Positions 35,581-44,756 of a stretch of DNA of 64,000 nt are shown here, piece by piece. The first letter of the stretch is position 1; each line of letters opens with the position of its first letter. The position numbers and the translations under genes were made by a program. The notes under the pieces were generated by a model. It made no database searches. It worked only from the letters and a program-made list of their open reading frames with translations, and was not told where the DNA came from. The stretch is from NCBI GenBank assembly GCA_022574595.1, contig JACZRS010000001.1, forward strand, positions 496,001 through 560,000. Direction: 5' to 3'. The DNA comes from Planctomycetota bacterium (GTDB lineage: Bacteria; Planctomycetota; Phycisphaerae; Phycisphaerales; SM1A02).

Positions 35581-35871
35581 TCAACCCTCAATTACGCCGA
35601 GCAGTTCGCTCTCGCGCATGATCATGTGGGTTACGTTTTTGATCTCGACTTCAGTGCCTGCATACTTGCCAAACACAACTGTGTCACCCTTCTTTACCGA
35701 AGGCTTGACGCGTTCGCCGGAATCAAGCAATTTGCCCGGCCCAAGCGCCACAACCTTGCCCTGGATGGGCTTTTCCTTAGCTGATTCGGGCAGATAAATG
35801 CCGGACTCAGTCTGGGTTTCTGCTTCGGTTGGTTTAATAAGTACACGATCTTCTAGTGGTTTTACGGACAT
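35581..35871 (-). CDS. groES: Co-chaperonin GroES
   Basis: The 96-residue co-chaperonin has the usual landmarks: start VKPLEDRVLIKPTEAETQTE, the mobile loop (ESGIYLPESAKEKPIQGKVV), VKKGDTVVFGKYAGTEVEIK, and the end ESELLGVIEG. It caps GroEL rings. ATG 35871 has GGAG ten bases before it; a TTG two codons earlier is possible. Only one groES serves two groEL genes here. It is separated from the upstream groEL by a hairpin and about 100 bases. Confidence 0.96.
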   Translation of the reverse strand: MSVKPLEDRVLIKPTEAETQTESGIYLPESAKEKPIQGKVVALGPGKLLDSGERVKPSVKKGDTVVFGKYAGTEVEIKNVTHMIMRESELLGVIEG

Positions 35872-35927
35872 TTGCAATCTTCTCCGAAAGAGTCGGTTGA
35901 ATTTTCAGTGTTAATAATCATTCTTAA

Positions 35928-35962
35928 AATTGCTCGCTGCGGTAAGCAGTATCCGAGCAATT
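35928..35962 (-). terminator. Hairpin between first groEL and groES
   Basis: AATTGCTCG (35928-35936) pairs perfectly with CGAGCAATT (35954-35962), and the loop contains a further CTGC/GCAG pair. Read on the minus strand it lies after the groEL stop and is followed by TTAAG, a weak T-run. It may end or attenuate transcription from the first groEL before groES. No CIRCE element was found in this gap. Confidence 0.5.
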
Positions 35963-35975
35963 GTTTAAACATTTC

Positions 35976-37667
35976 TTAGAACCCCATGCCACCCATTCCA
36001 CCCATGCCGCCGCCCATTCCGCCCATTCCGCCTCCCATTCCACCCATGCCCATGTCCTCCATACCTGGGACGGGTCCGGTACCTGCATCATCGCCGGGCG
36101 CATCGGTAATTATGCAATCGGTGGTTAGTAGTAAACGCGCAACCGAAGCTGCGTTCTGCAATGCTGTTCGATCGACCTTTGCGGGTGTGATGACGCCATC
36201 TGCAATGAGATCAGTATACTCAAGTGTTAGTGCATTGAATCCCTTGTTGCCGGTCATTTCTGTTACTTTTGCTACTACGACGCTGCCTTTTTCGCCCGCA
36301 TTGTCTGCTATGGCTTTAGTTGGTATGGGCAGAGCTTCTGCGACAGTATCTATGCCGAACTTTTCATCGCCTTTAAGTGACTTGCGTATTTTTTCAAGTA
36401 CTGCTGAAGCGCGAATAAAACTCACGCCGCCGCCGGGGACAATACCCTCAGCTACCGCAGCTCGAGTTGCGTGAAGTGCATCTTCAACGCGAGCCTTCTT
36501 TTCCTTAAGTTCAGTTTCGCTGCCCGCACCGACATTGATCTGCGCCACTCCGCCCGCCAATTTTGCTAAGCGTTCCTGGAGTTTTTCGCGATCGTAATCG
36601 GAGTCGGAGTTATCAATCTCTCTGCGAATTACTGCGATTCGAGCTTGTATATCCTTAGTCGATCCTGCACCTTCAATTACCGTGCAGTTGTCAGCGCTGA
36701 TTTCGATTTTCTTGGCTTGGCCAAGTTGGCCGATGGTGATTTTGTCTAGCTCGATGCCCAGATCCTTCATTATAGGATCAGCACCGGTAAGGATCGCAAT
36801 ATCTTCGAGCATGGCTTTTCTGCGATCACCATAACCGGGAGCTTTTACTGCTGCGACTTGTAATACGCCACGCAGCTTATTGATGACCAAAGTGCTGAGT
36901 GCTTCACCAGTAATATCTTCAGCGATAATAAGCAGCGGCTTCTTGGCATCCATTACCTTTTCAAGGAACGGCACAAGCTTGGTAACCGAGTCGATCTTAT
37001 CTTCATAAATAAGTATCAACGGCTTATCAAGCTGGACCGTCATCTCGTCCGCATTGGTAACGAAGTTTGGACTCAAATAACCACGATCAAACTGCATGCC
37101 TTCAACAACATCGACGTATGTATCGAGGCCCTTGCCTTCTTCGACTGTGATTACGCCATCTTTGCCAACCTTAGCAAATGCATCAGCCATGATTTTACCA
37201 ATGCTTTGATCGTTGTTAGCGGAGATTGCTGCGACTGCTGCGATGTTGTTAGCAACGGGCTTAGCCATGTCCTTAATTTCTTGTACAACTGCATCAACGC
37301 CTTTTTGCATGCCTCGCACTAAAGCGTTGGCCTCAGCACCTGAAGCAATATATCGCAGGCCAGATTTGAATAGCGCTTCAGCGAGAACAGTTGCGGTAGT
37401 TGTTCCATCACCTGCATCGTCAGAGGTTTTCGAGGCTGCCTCTTTGACGAGCTGCGCGCCCATATTTTCTACCTTGTTGCGGAGTTCGATTTCCTCAGCA
37501 ACAGTTACGCCGTCTTTGGTAACGGTTGGTCCGCCCCAAGATTTATCTATTACTGCGTTTCTTCCTCGAGGTCCGAGTGTTGATTTCACCGCAGCAGCGA
37601 GTTTCTCGACGCCTCTTAGCAAGGCTTTTCGAGCATCAGCATCAAAGGCAAGTTCCTTCACAACCAT
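35976..37667 (-). CDS. groEL: Chaperonin GroEL with canonical GGM tail
   Basis: The 563-residue chaperonin is the main-type copy. It contains [38 protein letters not shown], the hinge motif [20 protein letters not shown], and a long C-terminal run of GGM repeats ([17 protein letters not shown]). I prefer ATG 37667 ([17 protein letters not shown]) because AGGAG lies nine bases before it and it fits other GroELs; an in-frame ATG at 37709 would add 14 atypical residues. It is upstream of groES on the same strand, an inverted order compared with the common groES-groEL operon. Confidence 0.95.
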   Translation of the reverse strand: MVVKELAFDADARKALLRGVEKLAAAVKSTLGPRGRNAVIDKSWGGPTVTKDGVTVAEEIELRNKVENMGAQLVKEAASKTSDDAGDGTTTATVLAEALFKSGLRYIASGAEANALVRGMQKGVDAVVQEIKDMAKPVANNIAAVAAISANNDQSIGKIMADAFAKVGKDGVITVEEGKGLDTYVDVVEGMQFDRGYLSPNFVTNADEMTVQLDKPLILIYEDKIDSVTKLVPFLEKVMDAKKPLLIIAEDITGEALSTLVINKLRGVLQVAAVKAPGYGDRRKAMLEDIAILTGADPIMKDLGIELDKITIGQLGQAKKIEISADNCTVIEGAGSTKDIQARIAVIRREIDNSDSDYDREKLQERLAKLAGGVAQINVGAGSETELKEKKARVEDALHATRAAVAEGIVPGGGVSFIRASAVLEKIRKSLKGDEKFGIDTVAEALPIPTKAIADNAGEKGSVVVAKVTEMTGNKGFNALTLEYTDLIADGVITPAKVDRTALQNAASVARLLLTTDCIITDAPGDDAGTGPVPGMEDMGMGGMGGGMGGMGGGMGGMGGMGF

Positions 37668-37709
37668 CGGGCACATCTCCTGGTATTGATTTGACGCGAA
37701 ATGCGCCAA

Positions 37710-37949
37710 AGCTGAATCTTACAATTAAGGTCTAAGGCAGCGTGCAGCTACCATTACCCACCGCTTATGCACTATCAAAGGCTGCGCCATACTCTGGCTC
37801 TCTTCAAATAGCCATAAAGTCTTTATTACCAATGGTTATGGGGGTTATTGGTACTGCTTCAAACCCACAAGAAGTTGACAAGGAGGTTCAAATCTTGACG
37901 AAAACTGCCAAGCTGGCAGGCAATTGAGCTTTAGCTAGCATCAGCTGCA
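37710..37949. other. Gap between groEL and zinc-ribbon membrane protein
   Basis: A 240-base stretch upstream of the first groEL. It must hold its promoter, but no CIRCE inverted repeat (TTAGCACTC/GAGTGCTAA) is present. A 61-codon plus-strand frame (37742-37927, GTG start) has weak support and is not called. Nothing else is evident. Confidence 0.4.
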
Positions 37950-38861
37950 CTAATTGCGAGCATCCCAATCATCACGAGATGACAGAATCATACTGATCTT
38001 AGGTGGTGGTTTACATAGTGCTTTTCGAATCCACCAGCCATTTACGACCAGATATATCAGGCCTATCAGCAGCATTAGTACGCTCATCCATGTCGCTACC
38101 ATCGCCATGATTTCAATGGTTGGGAAAGATCCGAGCCTTTCAGCGACCAATCTCACTAGCTCACCTGTTATAGCTGCCAGCATCGCCCCGATCATTGCTC
38201 TAATACCCTGTCGCCCACCCCGTGCAGTTCGGTACTCTCTACTTCTTTGTCCTACCGCTCGAAGTATCCCTTTTAAACCTAAAAGAATAATGATCGCGCA
38301 AACCATCAGTGCAATATGCGTAAGACTTATGATCCAGTTTGTTACCGGTATCAATTGAAGCCCGCTTGAAACAAAACAAAATATAGATAGCCCGATCATC
38401 CCAGTCATAAGCACACGAATATCCTTGCGTATAGCTCCATCATTTTTATTACCATTTTTTGGAATGAACCGCACAGCTGCAAATAGACCGAATAGGATTA
38501 CAATACCAGCCGCGAAAGGCAGGTATTTTGGCGCAAATGCGCTGTAGTCTCGCACACCTGTCTTATCTAAAGCATCAAGTCGCAGCGCAACTGGTCTTGC
38601 GATTAAAAACAATGTAGCTATTGCTAAACTTACTAAAAGCCAAAGAAGCCCATTGCCGACTGCTCTGGGATTTGCGATATTGGGGAGTCGACTGGCAGCC
38701 GGATCGATAGTGTGAATTATGGTTTCTGAAATATCCAGCCCACACTCCGGACACTTGCCGCTCGCAGCTAATCCATAGAGGTTGTATTGACATCCTCTGC
38801 ACACTAACTCCGTGCGTACAACCGCATCTTTGAGGCTTGATTCCTGGTCAGATTGCTCCAC
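37950..38861 (-). CDS. Zinc-ribbon multi-pass membrane protein
   Basis: The 303-residue protein opens with the ribbon ELVCRGCQYNLYGLAASGKC followed by PECGLDI, the planctomycete CxxCxYxLxGL...CPECG form. It continues with about six membrane segments (for example LLWLLVSLAIATLFLIARPV and MLLIGLIYLVVNGWWIRKAL). Function is unknown. The ribbon at the N-terminus of an integral membrane protein is common in this phylum and is probably structural or binds a partner protein. Its 5' end lies 100 bases from the divergent moxR start. Confidence 0.7.
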   Translation of the reverse strand: MEQSDQESSLKDAVVRTELVCRGCQYNLYGLAASGKCPECGLDISETIIHTIDPAASRLPNIANPRAVGNGLLWLLVSLAIATLFLIARPVALRLDALDKTGVRDYSAFAPKYLPFAAGIVILFGLFAAVRFIPKNGNKNDGAIRKDIRVLMTGMIGLSIFCFVSSGLQLIPVTNWIISLTHIALMVCAIIILLGLKGILRAVGQRSREYRTARGGRQGIRAMIGAMLAAITGELVRLVAERLGSFPTIEIMAMVATWMSVLMLLIGLIYLVVNGWWIRKALCKPPPKISMILSSRDDWDARN

Positions 38862-38930
38862 AATATCCCAACTGTACCAATTCCAACGCTCTTAGCGAAA
38901 AGCACTTTCCCTGTTGAGTCCAATTGGCGT

Positions 38931-38944
38931 GTATACTCGTATAC
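38931..38944. promoter_or_regulatory. GTATAC-TC-GTATAC dyad upstream of moxR
   Basis: Two copies of the palindrome GTATAC are separated by two bases, 17 bases before the moxR start codon. TATACT and TATACG inside it resemble -10 boxes, but neither has a -35 at standard spacing. It could be an operator or promoter element for moxR. This is a visual call only. Confidence 0.3.
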
Positions 38945-38960
38945 GAAATCGAGTTTTTCC

Positions 38961-39893
38961 ATGGCAAATGACCCAATACAACGCCTTAGAGACAATATCA
39001 CCTCTGTATACATGGGGAATACCGTTGCGGTAGATCGCGTCATCACATGCCTCCTGGCTCGCGGTCATATCCTCATCGAAGATGTGCCCGGCGTGGGTAA
39101 AACCGTCTTGGCCAACGCATTGGCAAAATCCATGGAATGTTCATTTGCGCGAATTCAATTCACGCCCGATCTTTTGCCATCTGACATAATTGGTATTTCC
39201 ATATTCAACCGCGAGGATTCAACTTTTGAATTTAAGCGTGGCCCTATCTTTCACAACATTATTGTTGCAGATGAGATCAACCGCACCACGCCGCGCACAC
39301 AATCCGCTCTACTTGAATCAATGAACGAAAGCACGGTTTCAGTAGATGGCAAAGTTCATGAATTACCCAGTCCGTTTATGGTGGTTGCGACACAAAACCC
39401 TTACGAATTTGAAGGCACATACTTCCTGCCTGAAAACCAGCTCGATCGGTTTTTAATGCGAATTAGTTTGGGTTACCCAGCTCCGGATGATGAATCCCGA
39501 GTTATCTCCCAACAGCCAGCACGCACTACACTTAAACAACTGAAACCGGTTATAAGTACTGAAGAAGCGTTAGCGCTGCAGCAGCAAGTTGATGATGTGA
39601 AGATGGATCAATCGCTGATTGATTATGTGATAACCCTAGCCGGGGCAACTCGAGCTAATGATGATTTACAAATAGGCATTAGTCCTCGTGGCTCGTTAGC
39701 GTTATCGCAAGCTGCTCGCGCAACTGCGGTGATGAAGGGTCGAGATTATTGTGTGCCCGAGGATGTGGTATCCAATGTTCTGCCGGTTTGTGCTCACCGC
39801 GTCATCAGTAAGACATATATGCATGCGGGCGACACCATGACCACCCGCAGGATCATGCAGCAGGTGCTTGAGACGGTTCCTAGCCCGGCGTAA
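38961..39893 (+). CDS. MoxR-family AAA ATPase
   Basis: The 310-residue ATPase has Walker A (IEDVPGVGKTVLANALAKSM), Walker B (NIIVADEINRTTPRTQSALL), the sensor region VVATQNPYEFEGTYFLPENQ and arginine-rich ISPRGSLALSQAARATAVMK, all typical of MoxR. These ATPases act as chaperone-like factors, usually with DUF58 and von Willebrand A-domain proteins. No such partners are adjacent, and the next gene encodes an unrecognised membrane protein. ATG 38961 (MANDPIQRL) is preferred; an in-frame start at 38853 would overlap the divergent gene and adds 36 residues of poor quality. Confidence 0.93.
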   Translation: MANDPIQRLRDNITSVYMGNTVAVDRVITCLLARGHILIEDVPGVGKTVLANALAKSMECSFARIQFTPDLLPSDIIGISIFNREDSTFEFKRGPIFHNIIVADEINRTTPRTQSALLESMNESTVSVDGKVHELPSPFMVVATQNPYEFEGTYFLPENQLDRFLMRISLGYPAPDDESRVISQQPARTTLKQLKPVISTEEALALQQQVDDVKMDQSLIDYVITLAGATRANDDLQIGISPRGSLALSQAARATAVMKGRDYCVPEDVVSNVLPVCAHRVISKTYMHAGDTMTTRRIMQQVLETVPSPA

Positions 39894-40060
39894 TTTGGCC
39901 TTAAATCGGCTTAATTGTTCTTATTTTGGCTTATGAGCAGGCAAAGGCGCATCAACTGGTCCAGCACCGGCCATGGCCAGCCGATACAAAGCAGATGCAC
40001 AAAAGTGCGTCCGATTTATGACGCCCATTGAAATTTTCACCCTCCAAAGCACGAATAAAT

Positions 40061-41023
40061 ATGGCGAACCTGACTCGAACTAAAACCAAATCTGGAGCAA
40101 CACGCACTAAAGTTTTATTAGTGCGCCAACCGGTAAAATCAGTTCGCCATCGTGACGAGCCTGATCGCATCGTCTTGCGCTTAACTATCGGCCTTATTGT
40201 AGCGTTCGGCATCCTTGTAAGTGTGTGGCTCATTGGTTACTTGGGTTTTCGACTCGGGTTTGCCCCAGCAGTTCGAGTCCCCGAACTACTAGGTGGACCT
40301 GGCCAGGGGCTGGCAACCGGAACAACGATTCTTATATCCATACCTCGAGTTATCATGCTTGCGGGCATTCATCAACCGGGCTGGTTAATAATCGGCTTTG
40401 CCATGATTGTGCTTCCCGCAGCTGCGCTTAGCGCATCAAATCCAGTATCGCCCGGCGGACCGACTCCTTCTGTTTCTGCTGCGACGTTTAATTATATCGG
40501 AGCGATTGCAGCAAGTTTGAGCGCCATTGCAATGATCTGGTGGGCTGCATCTGATTTACGAAATAGCAGCTTAGGTGACTTGCCTTTACATCCAAGTGGC
40601 GCAAGCGCCTGGCTGGAAGGCTTGCAACAAGTCGCAGCCTTTGATGTCTTAGCAACCGTCGCAGCTTCGCTTTGGGTTGTGCTTGTGATGCGACTTACTA
40701 TCCCCGCCTGGCTTAAAGCCATAGCTGCCAGCTCATGCTTCTTTGCGCTGGTAGTTCTTGTGGTAGCTTTATCAGTTAGTAACGCAATTGTGGCAAATAT
40801 CCAAGTGCAGCGCTCAGTACTGCAACTGGATGATGGCTCGGTTAGCGATCAATTATTATTAGGTTTCACGCCCGGCCACGCAGCGGTGCTTCATATCACA
40901 CCATTAGATGGCGCAGTAGAAATAAAGCTGATAGATCGCTCCCAAGCATCCACAGTCATAGCCAAACAATCAATCATCGAAATGCTAACTCAAGCACACG
41001 AAGCATCTCAACGCGAGCGGTAA
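40061..41023 (+). CDS. Unrecognised multi-pass membrane protein downstream of moxR
   Basis: The 320-residue protein has a basic N-terminus (LTRTKTKSGATRTKVLLVRQ) and about six membrane segments, for example IVLRLTIGLIVAFGILVSVW and AASSCFFALVVLVVALSVSN. It ends with a soluble domain of about 75 residues. I do not recognise a family. It follows moxR on the same strand after 167 bases, so it may be a partner, but the gap makes co-transcription uncertain. ATG 40061 is preferred over the in-frame ATG at 40028. Confidence 0.6.
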   Translation: MANLTRTKTKSGATRTKVLLVRQPVKSVRHRDEPDRIVLRLTIGLIVAFGILVSVWLIGYLGFRLGFAPAVRVPELLGGPGQGLATGTTILISIPRVIMLAGIHQPGWLIIGFAMIVLPAAALSASNPVSPGGPTPSVSAATFNYIGAIAASLSAIAMIWWAASDLRNSSLGDLPLHPSGASAWLEGLQQVAAFDVLATVAASLWVVLVMRLTIPAWLKAIAASSCFFALVVLVVALSVSNAIVANIQVQRSVLQLDDGSVSDQLLLGFTPGHAAVLHITPLDGAVEIKLIDRSQASTVIAKQSIIEMLTQAHEASQRER

Positions 41024-41156
41024 TTTATTGTGGCATCACCCCCAAAAACCTAAGCCAGGAGGAGTTGTTCATAATAAACAGTAAAAATGAAATAGATTGA
41101 AACTAGAAACTATTATGTTGTGATGCTTTAACTAAAGAATGGCGTATAATGTTGAA

Positions 41157-41654
41157 ATGAAAAAGAGCAGAATCATGAAAAGGCCGGCCTTGGTAGTTGT
41201 ATTGGCCATGCTTGCTGTATTTTTGCTAGTGATCATCTACATTGGTAATTTGAAGGGAATTGGACAAGTAACGCCAGTTTTCGTCAATAATGATTTAATC
41301 TTTGAGATTGATTATAGATATCGCACCAATGGCATAATCGAACTGATAATTATTGATACGGCTAATAGTAAAACTATTTGGGATATTAGTTTGAGATCTT
41401 TTCGTGGCGCTAGTTTGAAGTATGGTGAGATACCTCAAGATTTTGAAACTTTCAATGGAGCCACTAATAGTGCAAAGCAAGACTTTCCTGTAACTGGTAA
41501 GCCGCTTGGTTTAGTTGAAGGAAAGATTTATGAGTTATATACCGACTGGCAGTATGATACTTTTGTAGCGGCAGCAGCAGAAAGTAAATCTGAATATTTT
41601 AAAATAGAAAATAAAGAAATTGTCTTTGTAAAAAATCCCAGCTTGAATAACTAA
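41157..41654 (+). CDS. Hypothetical single-pass membrane protein, A+T-rich
   Basis: The 165-residue protein has a basic start MKKSRIMKRPALVVV and one membrane segment (VVLAMLAVFLLVIIYIG), followed by an extracytoplasmic strand-rich domain (NDLIFEIDYRYRTNGIIELI). No family is recognised. It is visibly richer in A+T than its neighbours, which may indicate a recent arrival or weak constraint. An in-frame ATG at 41139 would add six residues; neither start has a good ribosome site. Confidence 0.55.
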   Translation: MKKSRIMKRPALVVVLAMLAVFLLVIIYIGNLKGIGQVTPVFVNNDLIFEIDYRYRTNGIIELIIIDTANSKTIWDISLRSFRGASLKYGEIPQDFETFNGATNSAKQDFPVTGKPLGLVEGKIYELYTDWQYDTFVAAAAESKSEYFKIENKEIVFVKNPSLNN

Positions 41655-41891
41655 TATTACCAAGATTTAAAAAGTTGTCAGGTTTGATTTTAATGACTCT
41701 GTTAGTGATCGGCTGCGGAGAGAAAAAAGGGATAAGCACATTATTCGAGATCAATAATTGTAGTTGCAGCAACAATAGCCTGTGAGCCTGCGACAAAGGT
41801 TAATATGTAAACTGCTATTAAACTAAGGGCTGTGCATTTCTTGCGTATTTTTTGCTACCGGAGAATACAGAGTTAGAGTGCTTATCAGAAA

Positions 41892-41957
41892 GTGGAACGG
41901 GCGTCTCGCCCGTGCTTTTAAGAGGAAATCCATGCACGGGCGAGACGCCCGTGCCAC
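41892..41957. repeat. 24-base inverted repeat (GGGCGTCTCGCCC type)
   Basis: The arms 41892-41915 and 41934-41957 are inverted copies with one mismatch and an 18-base loop. Each arm is itself nearly palindromic (ACGGGCG-tct-CGCCCGT). It is far richer in G+C than its surroundings. This resembles a dispersed palindromic element more than a simple terminator, though it could also stop transcription. Confidence 0.85.
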
Positions 41958-41990
41958 TTAAGAATGAAGACTTAAGAATGAAGACTTAAG
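41957..41990. repeat. Direct repeat CTTAAGAATGAAGA, 2.4 copies
   Basis: Two exact copies of the 14-base unit (41957-41970 and 41971-41984) and a partial third (CTTAAG) follow the hairpin without a gap. No function is evident. Confidence 0.9.
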
Positions 41991-42043
41991 CACTTATCGT
42001 CTAACACTGCTTTATTGCTGGCGTTATCAATTTGCCAAGCGGT

Positions 42044-42640
42044 TTAGTGTCGGCCGTAGCGTTTGATTGCATCGACTACGGTTTTGTGGACAGTAAAGGG
42101 GTCGCGGATCATTACCCAGAAGGCGTCGAAGACGTCGCTTCCGGTTGCGGTGAAGCCGATGCTTCCGAGGCCCATTGCGCGTTCGCGTAATTTTCGAAAC
42201 ACCGAAGTGTGCTGTATGTCGCGGAGTTTTTCACTAAACACGGTTGGGCGCAATACGCCTTTTTGCCGGATGATTCTTCGGTCAGTCAGGATATAGATTC
42301 TGCTCCACCACTCCAAGCCTTGCCAGGCAAGTTGGGCTAAGCCGATGATCACACCCAGGCCGAACGCTATCGTGTCTATATATGCAAGACTAAAACGCCT
42401 GCCAACGTACATTAGTGATAGTGTTATTACTGCAATTACCAGCAAGCGTCCTAGTGATGCCAGAATGATATACAGGGGTGAGGGCCTTAGGAACAGAATG
42501 ATGATCTCATCGTCTTCAACCAAGCCTGCGGGTATTGCATTGATTGGTGCAACCGCGGTAAGTTCGGGCGCTTCGCCTGTCCCCTGCAAGGTGCGCGAAA
42601 TACGCTTGGTTTGCGTCGAACTAACTGGATCAATTTTCAA
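42044..42640 (-). CDS. Bacterial PH-domain (bPH2/YdbS-type) membrane protein
   Basis: The 198-residue protein has an N-terminal soluble part and two membrane segments (PLYIILASLGRLLVIAVITL and IDTIAFGLGVIIGLAQLAW). A bacterial PH-like domain follows: YILTDRRIIRQKGVLRPTVF, SEKLRDIQHTSV, RAMGLGSIGFTATGSD. This pattern (ltdrRii...g......dl..it.v) is shared by YdbS and related proteins of unknown function. Its start overlaps the hpt stop by four bases, so it is coupled to hpt. Confidence 0.78.
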   Translation of the reverse strand: MKIDPVSSTQTKRISRTLQGTGEAPELTAVAPINAIPAGLVEDDEIIILFLRPSPLYIILASLGRLLVIAVITLSLMYVGRRFSLAYIDTIAFGLGVIIGLAQLAWQGLEWWSRIYILTDRRIIRQKGVLRPTVFSEKLRDIQHTSVFRKLRERAMGLGSIGFTATGSDVFDAFWVMIRDPFTVHKTVVDAIKRYGRH

Positions 42641-43215
42641 GTTTCATCAACCTTAATTGTGCAAACATCCGGAAGGTTGCGGTAGTAGCTTTGGTAATCC
42701 AGTCCGTATCCGACAACGAACACATCGGGAATATCAAAGCCGATATATTCACAGGGCGTATTCATTGCAGAGGGGATTTCTTTTCGCAATAATACACAAG
42801 CGTTTATTGACATTGGATTGCGTTTTTTCAATTCACTTCGAATCAGGCGAATAGTTTCGCCTGAATCGAGAATATCATCGACTATCAAAACGCGCTTGCC
42901 CTCTACGTCCCTTGGAAGTGAGCCGATGATTTGCGCCTGTTTAGCTTTTTTGGTTTGCCCTTTATAACTTTCAACTGTTGCGACTTCTATTCGGATCTTA
43001 TGTGGCAAATGACGAATTAGATCGGCAACAAAAATAATTGAGCCGGTGAGAATCGGTACTAGCACAAGTTCGCCATCGGTTTTAGTATTGCTCAGGTCTG
43101 CTGAAATTTCCGCAGCTAGTTCTTCAACACGTTTAGCGATTTTCTCGCGTGAGATCAGAACTTTTGTGATATCGACATCCATGTCTTTAGTGTAGCTAGT
43201 TGTGCTGATTGTCAT
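42637..43215 (-). CDS. hpt: Hypoxanthine phosphoribosyltransferase
   Basis: The 192-residue purine-salvage enzyme joins hypoxanthine or guanine to PRPP. The PRPP-binding loop is KRVLIVDDILDSGETIRLIR, preceded by LVPILTGSIIFVADLIRHLP and followed by the base-binding end YIGFDIPDVFVVGYGLDYQS, all typical of bacterial Hpt. The length is normal. It lies eight bases after mgtE and overlaps the bPH2 gene. Confidence 0.94.
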   Translation of the reverse strand: MTISTTSYTKDMDVDITKVLISREKIAKRVEELAAEISADLSNTKTDGELVLVPILTGSIIFVADLIRHLPHKIRIEVATVESYKGQTKKAKQAQIIGSLPRDVEGKRVLIVDDILDSGETIRLIRSELKKRNPMSINACVLLRKEIPSAMNTPCEYIGFDIPDVFVVGYGLDYQSYYRNLPDVCTIKVDET

Positions 43216-43223
43216 AGTATTTT

Positions 43224-44675
43224 TTATCCAGAGGCAGTAACCAGGATTGTTCTAGCGAGTATTAACAGGAATGAAAACGCCAGGGCATCGGTGATCATAA
43301 TAAGGAAAATTGATGCGGATTGTGCGGGGTCAAAGCCCAGGCGGCGCATGATCAGCGGAACTCCCGCCCCTACAAGAGTCCCCATAGTCATAGCCAAGGC
43401 CATGGTCATTCCCGCTACTGCTCCTAATAGCCAACCCGCAAGTAAGCCTATGCATAGACATAATATTGATCCCAGTACAATTCCTGAAACCATTCCCACA
43501 AGTGTTTCGCGCCAAAGGAGAGGCAAGATGCGCTCTTTGCGAACTTCATCAAGAACAATGCCTCGAAGCGTAACCATGAGCGCCTGTTGCCCCGCATTGC
43601 CAACCACAGCTGCGATTGCAGGCATGAGGAATACCAGCAAGGGTTGCTGCTTTATTAAATCTTCAAAGAAGAACACAACACAAGCAGCTGCGCAGGTCAT
43701 TGCAAGGCTAATCCCAAGCCAGGGCAGTCTACCGCGCAATTTCTCGCCAATCCCTGAATACACCCCTTCAAAAGCACCTGCACCGACCGATTTTTGCACA
43801 TCTTCGGTTTGTTCCGCGCGAATGATGTCGATTACATCATCAACAGTGACAATCCCGATGAGGCGATCATCAAGGTCTATTACGGGAAGCATTGAATAGT
43901 CATAACGAGCAAATTCGCGTGCAACTTCTTCCTGATCAACATCGGGGCGAATAGCTTTGACGGTTCGATTCATAATGTCGCAAATTGGCGTTGAGGGTTG
44001 GCTTAATACTAAATCGCGAAGCTCAACAGCGCCGACAACTCGATCATCTTCTGCAACAACTAAAAGATGCTGCACACCTTGTGGCAAATCCTGAGCCCGA
44101 AGTTTTTCGATAGCACCTGATACGGTCTGATCATCATCTAGGGTGAGATAGTCGGTGGTCATCAATCCGCCTGCTGTCTGAGCGTCGTATCCGATTAGCT
44201 TGCGGTATTCTGCTGCGGTGGCAAGCGACATTTCTGATAGCACTTGTTCGCGGTATGAATCTCCGATTTCCTGCAAGAGGTCAGTAGCGTCATCCGGGGC
44301 CATGACTCCCAGGAGTTTGATTGCGTAGGGCAGATTTTCTTCGATGAGATCTTCAATAACGTGAACCGCGAGCGGAGCCTGCATCTCCGCCAGAGCCTCG
44401 GCTGCAGCTTGTTCGTCCATCTGTTCGAGGACTTCAGCTGCTTCATCTTCATCAAGGGCTTCGAGCGTATCGGCAGCGTCGGCAGCCTCTTGCTGCTCGA
44501 CAGCTTCTGCCAGGACCGGAACATCAATGGTGTGCTCTAATAGTTCTGCAACACGCTCATCCTGTGGTGAGGTTTCCGCGATATCCTCGATTGCTCCAGA
44601 AGGTGATGAGGCTTGCAAGCCAGCCTCATCATCTGAGGGAGAATCGAATTCGTGTTGGTCAGTTGGCTCAGACAT
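43224..44675 (-). CDS. mgtE: Magnesium transporter MgtE
   Basis: The 483-residue protein has the full MgtE layout. An acidic N-domain of helical repeats (EVLEQMDEQAAAEALAEMQA) is followed by GGLMTTDYLTL marking the first CBS domain and a second CBS with YDYSMLPVIDLDDRLIGIVT. Five membrane helices contain the pore motif AVVGNAGQQALMVTLRGI (P-x-G-N-x-G-x-Q type). It imports Mg2+ with CBS-gated control. No M-box riboswitch is apparent in the short upstream gap. The N-terminal 60 residues are extra and low in complexity. Confidence 0.95.
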   Translation of the reverse strand: MSEPTDQHEFDSPSDDEAGLQASSPSGAIEDIAETSPQDERVAELLEHTIDVPVLAEAVEQQEAADAADTLEALDEDEAAEVLEQMDEQAAAEALAEMQAPLAVHVIEDLIEENLPYAIKLLGVMAPDDATDLLQEIGDSYREQVLSEMSLATAAEYRKLIGYDAQTAGGLMTTDYLTLDDDQTVSGAIEKLRAQDLPQGVQHLLVVAEDDRVVGAVELRDLVLSQPSTPICDIMNRTVKAIRPDVDQEEVAREFARYDYSMLPVIDLDDRLIGIVTVDDVIDIIRAEQTEDVQKSVGAGAFEGVYSGIGEKLRGRLPWLGISLAMTCAAACVVFFFEDLIKQQPLLVFLMPAIAAVVGNAGQQALMVTLRGIVLDEVRKERILPLLWRETLVGMVSGIVLGSILCLCIGLLAGWLLGAVAGMTMALAMTMGTLVGAGVPLIMRRLGFDPAQSASIFLIMITDALAFSFLLILARTILVTASG

Positions 44676-44756
44676 TGCGGCGAGTTTACCTGACCTGGGC
44701 TTTGTGGGTGCGATTGATAGGCTTATGAATCGTAACTATTTGCTGTGATTGTTGGT

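Larger units (their letters stand above)
41655..42043. other. Intergenic region with large hairpin and direct repeats
   Basis: About 390 bases without a convincing gene. A 30-codon frame at 41693-41785 starts MTLLVIGCGEKKG, which resembles a clipped lipoprotein start but is too short to call. The second half holds a large hairpin and a 14-base direct repeat, listed separately. Confidence 0.5.

Noticed and set aside
35872-35975. Possible CIRCE heat-shock operator near groES
   Set aside because: The inverted repeat present (AATTGCTCG/CGAGCAATT) does not match the CIRCE arms and its position fits a terminator better.
37742-37927. 61-codon plus-strand frame upstream of groEL
   Set aside because: GTG start, weak ribosome site, no recognisable features, and it lies where the groEL promoter should be.
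41693-41785. 30-codon frame starting MTLLVIGCGEKKG, like the start of a lipoprotein
   Set aside because: Too short, signal region only six residues before the cysteine, no ribosome site; may be a decayed gene start.
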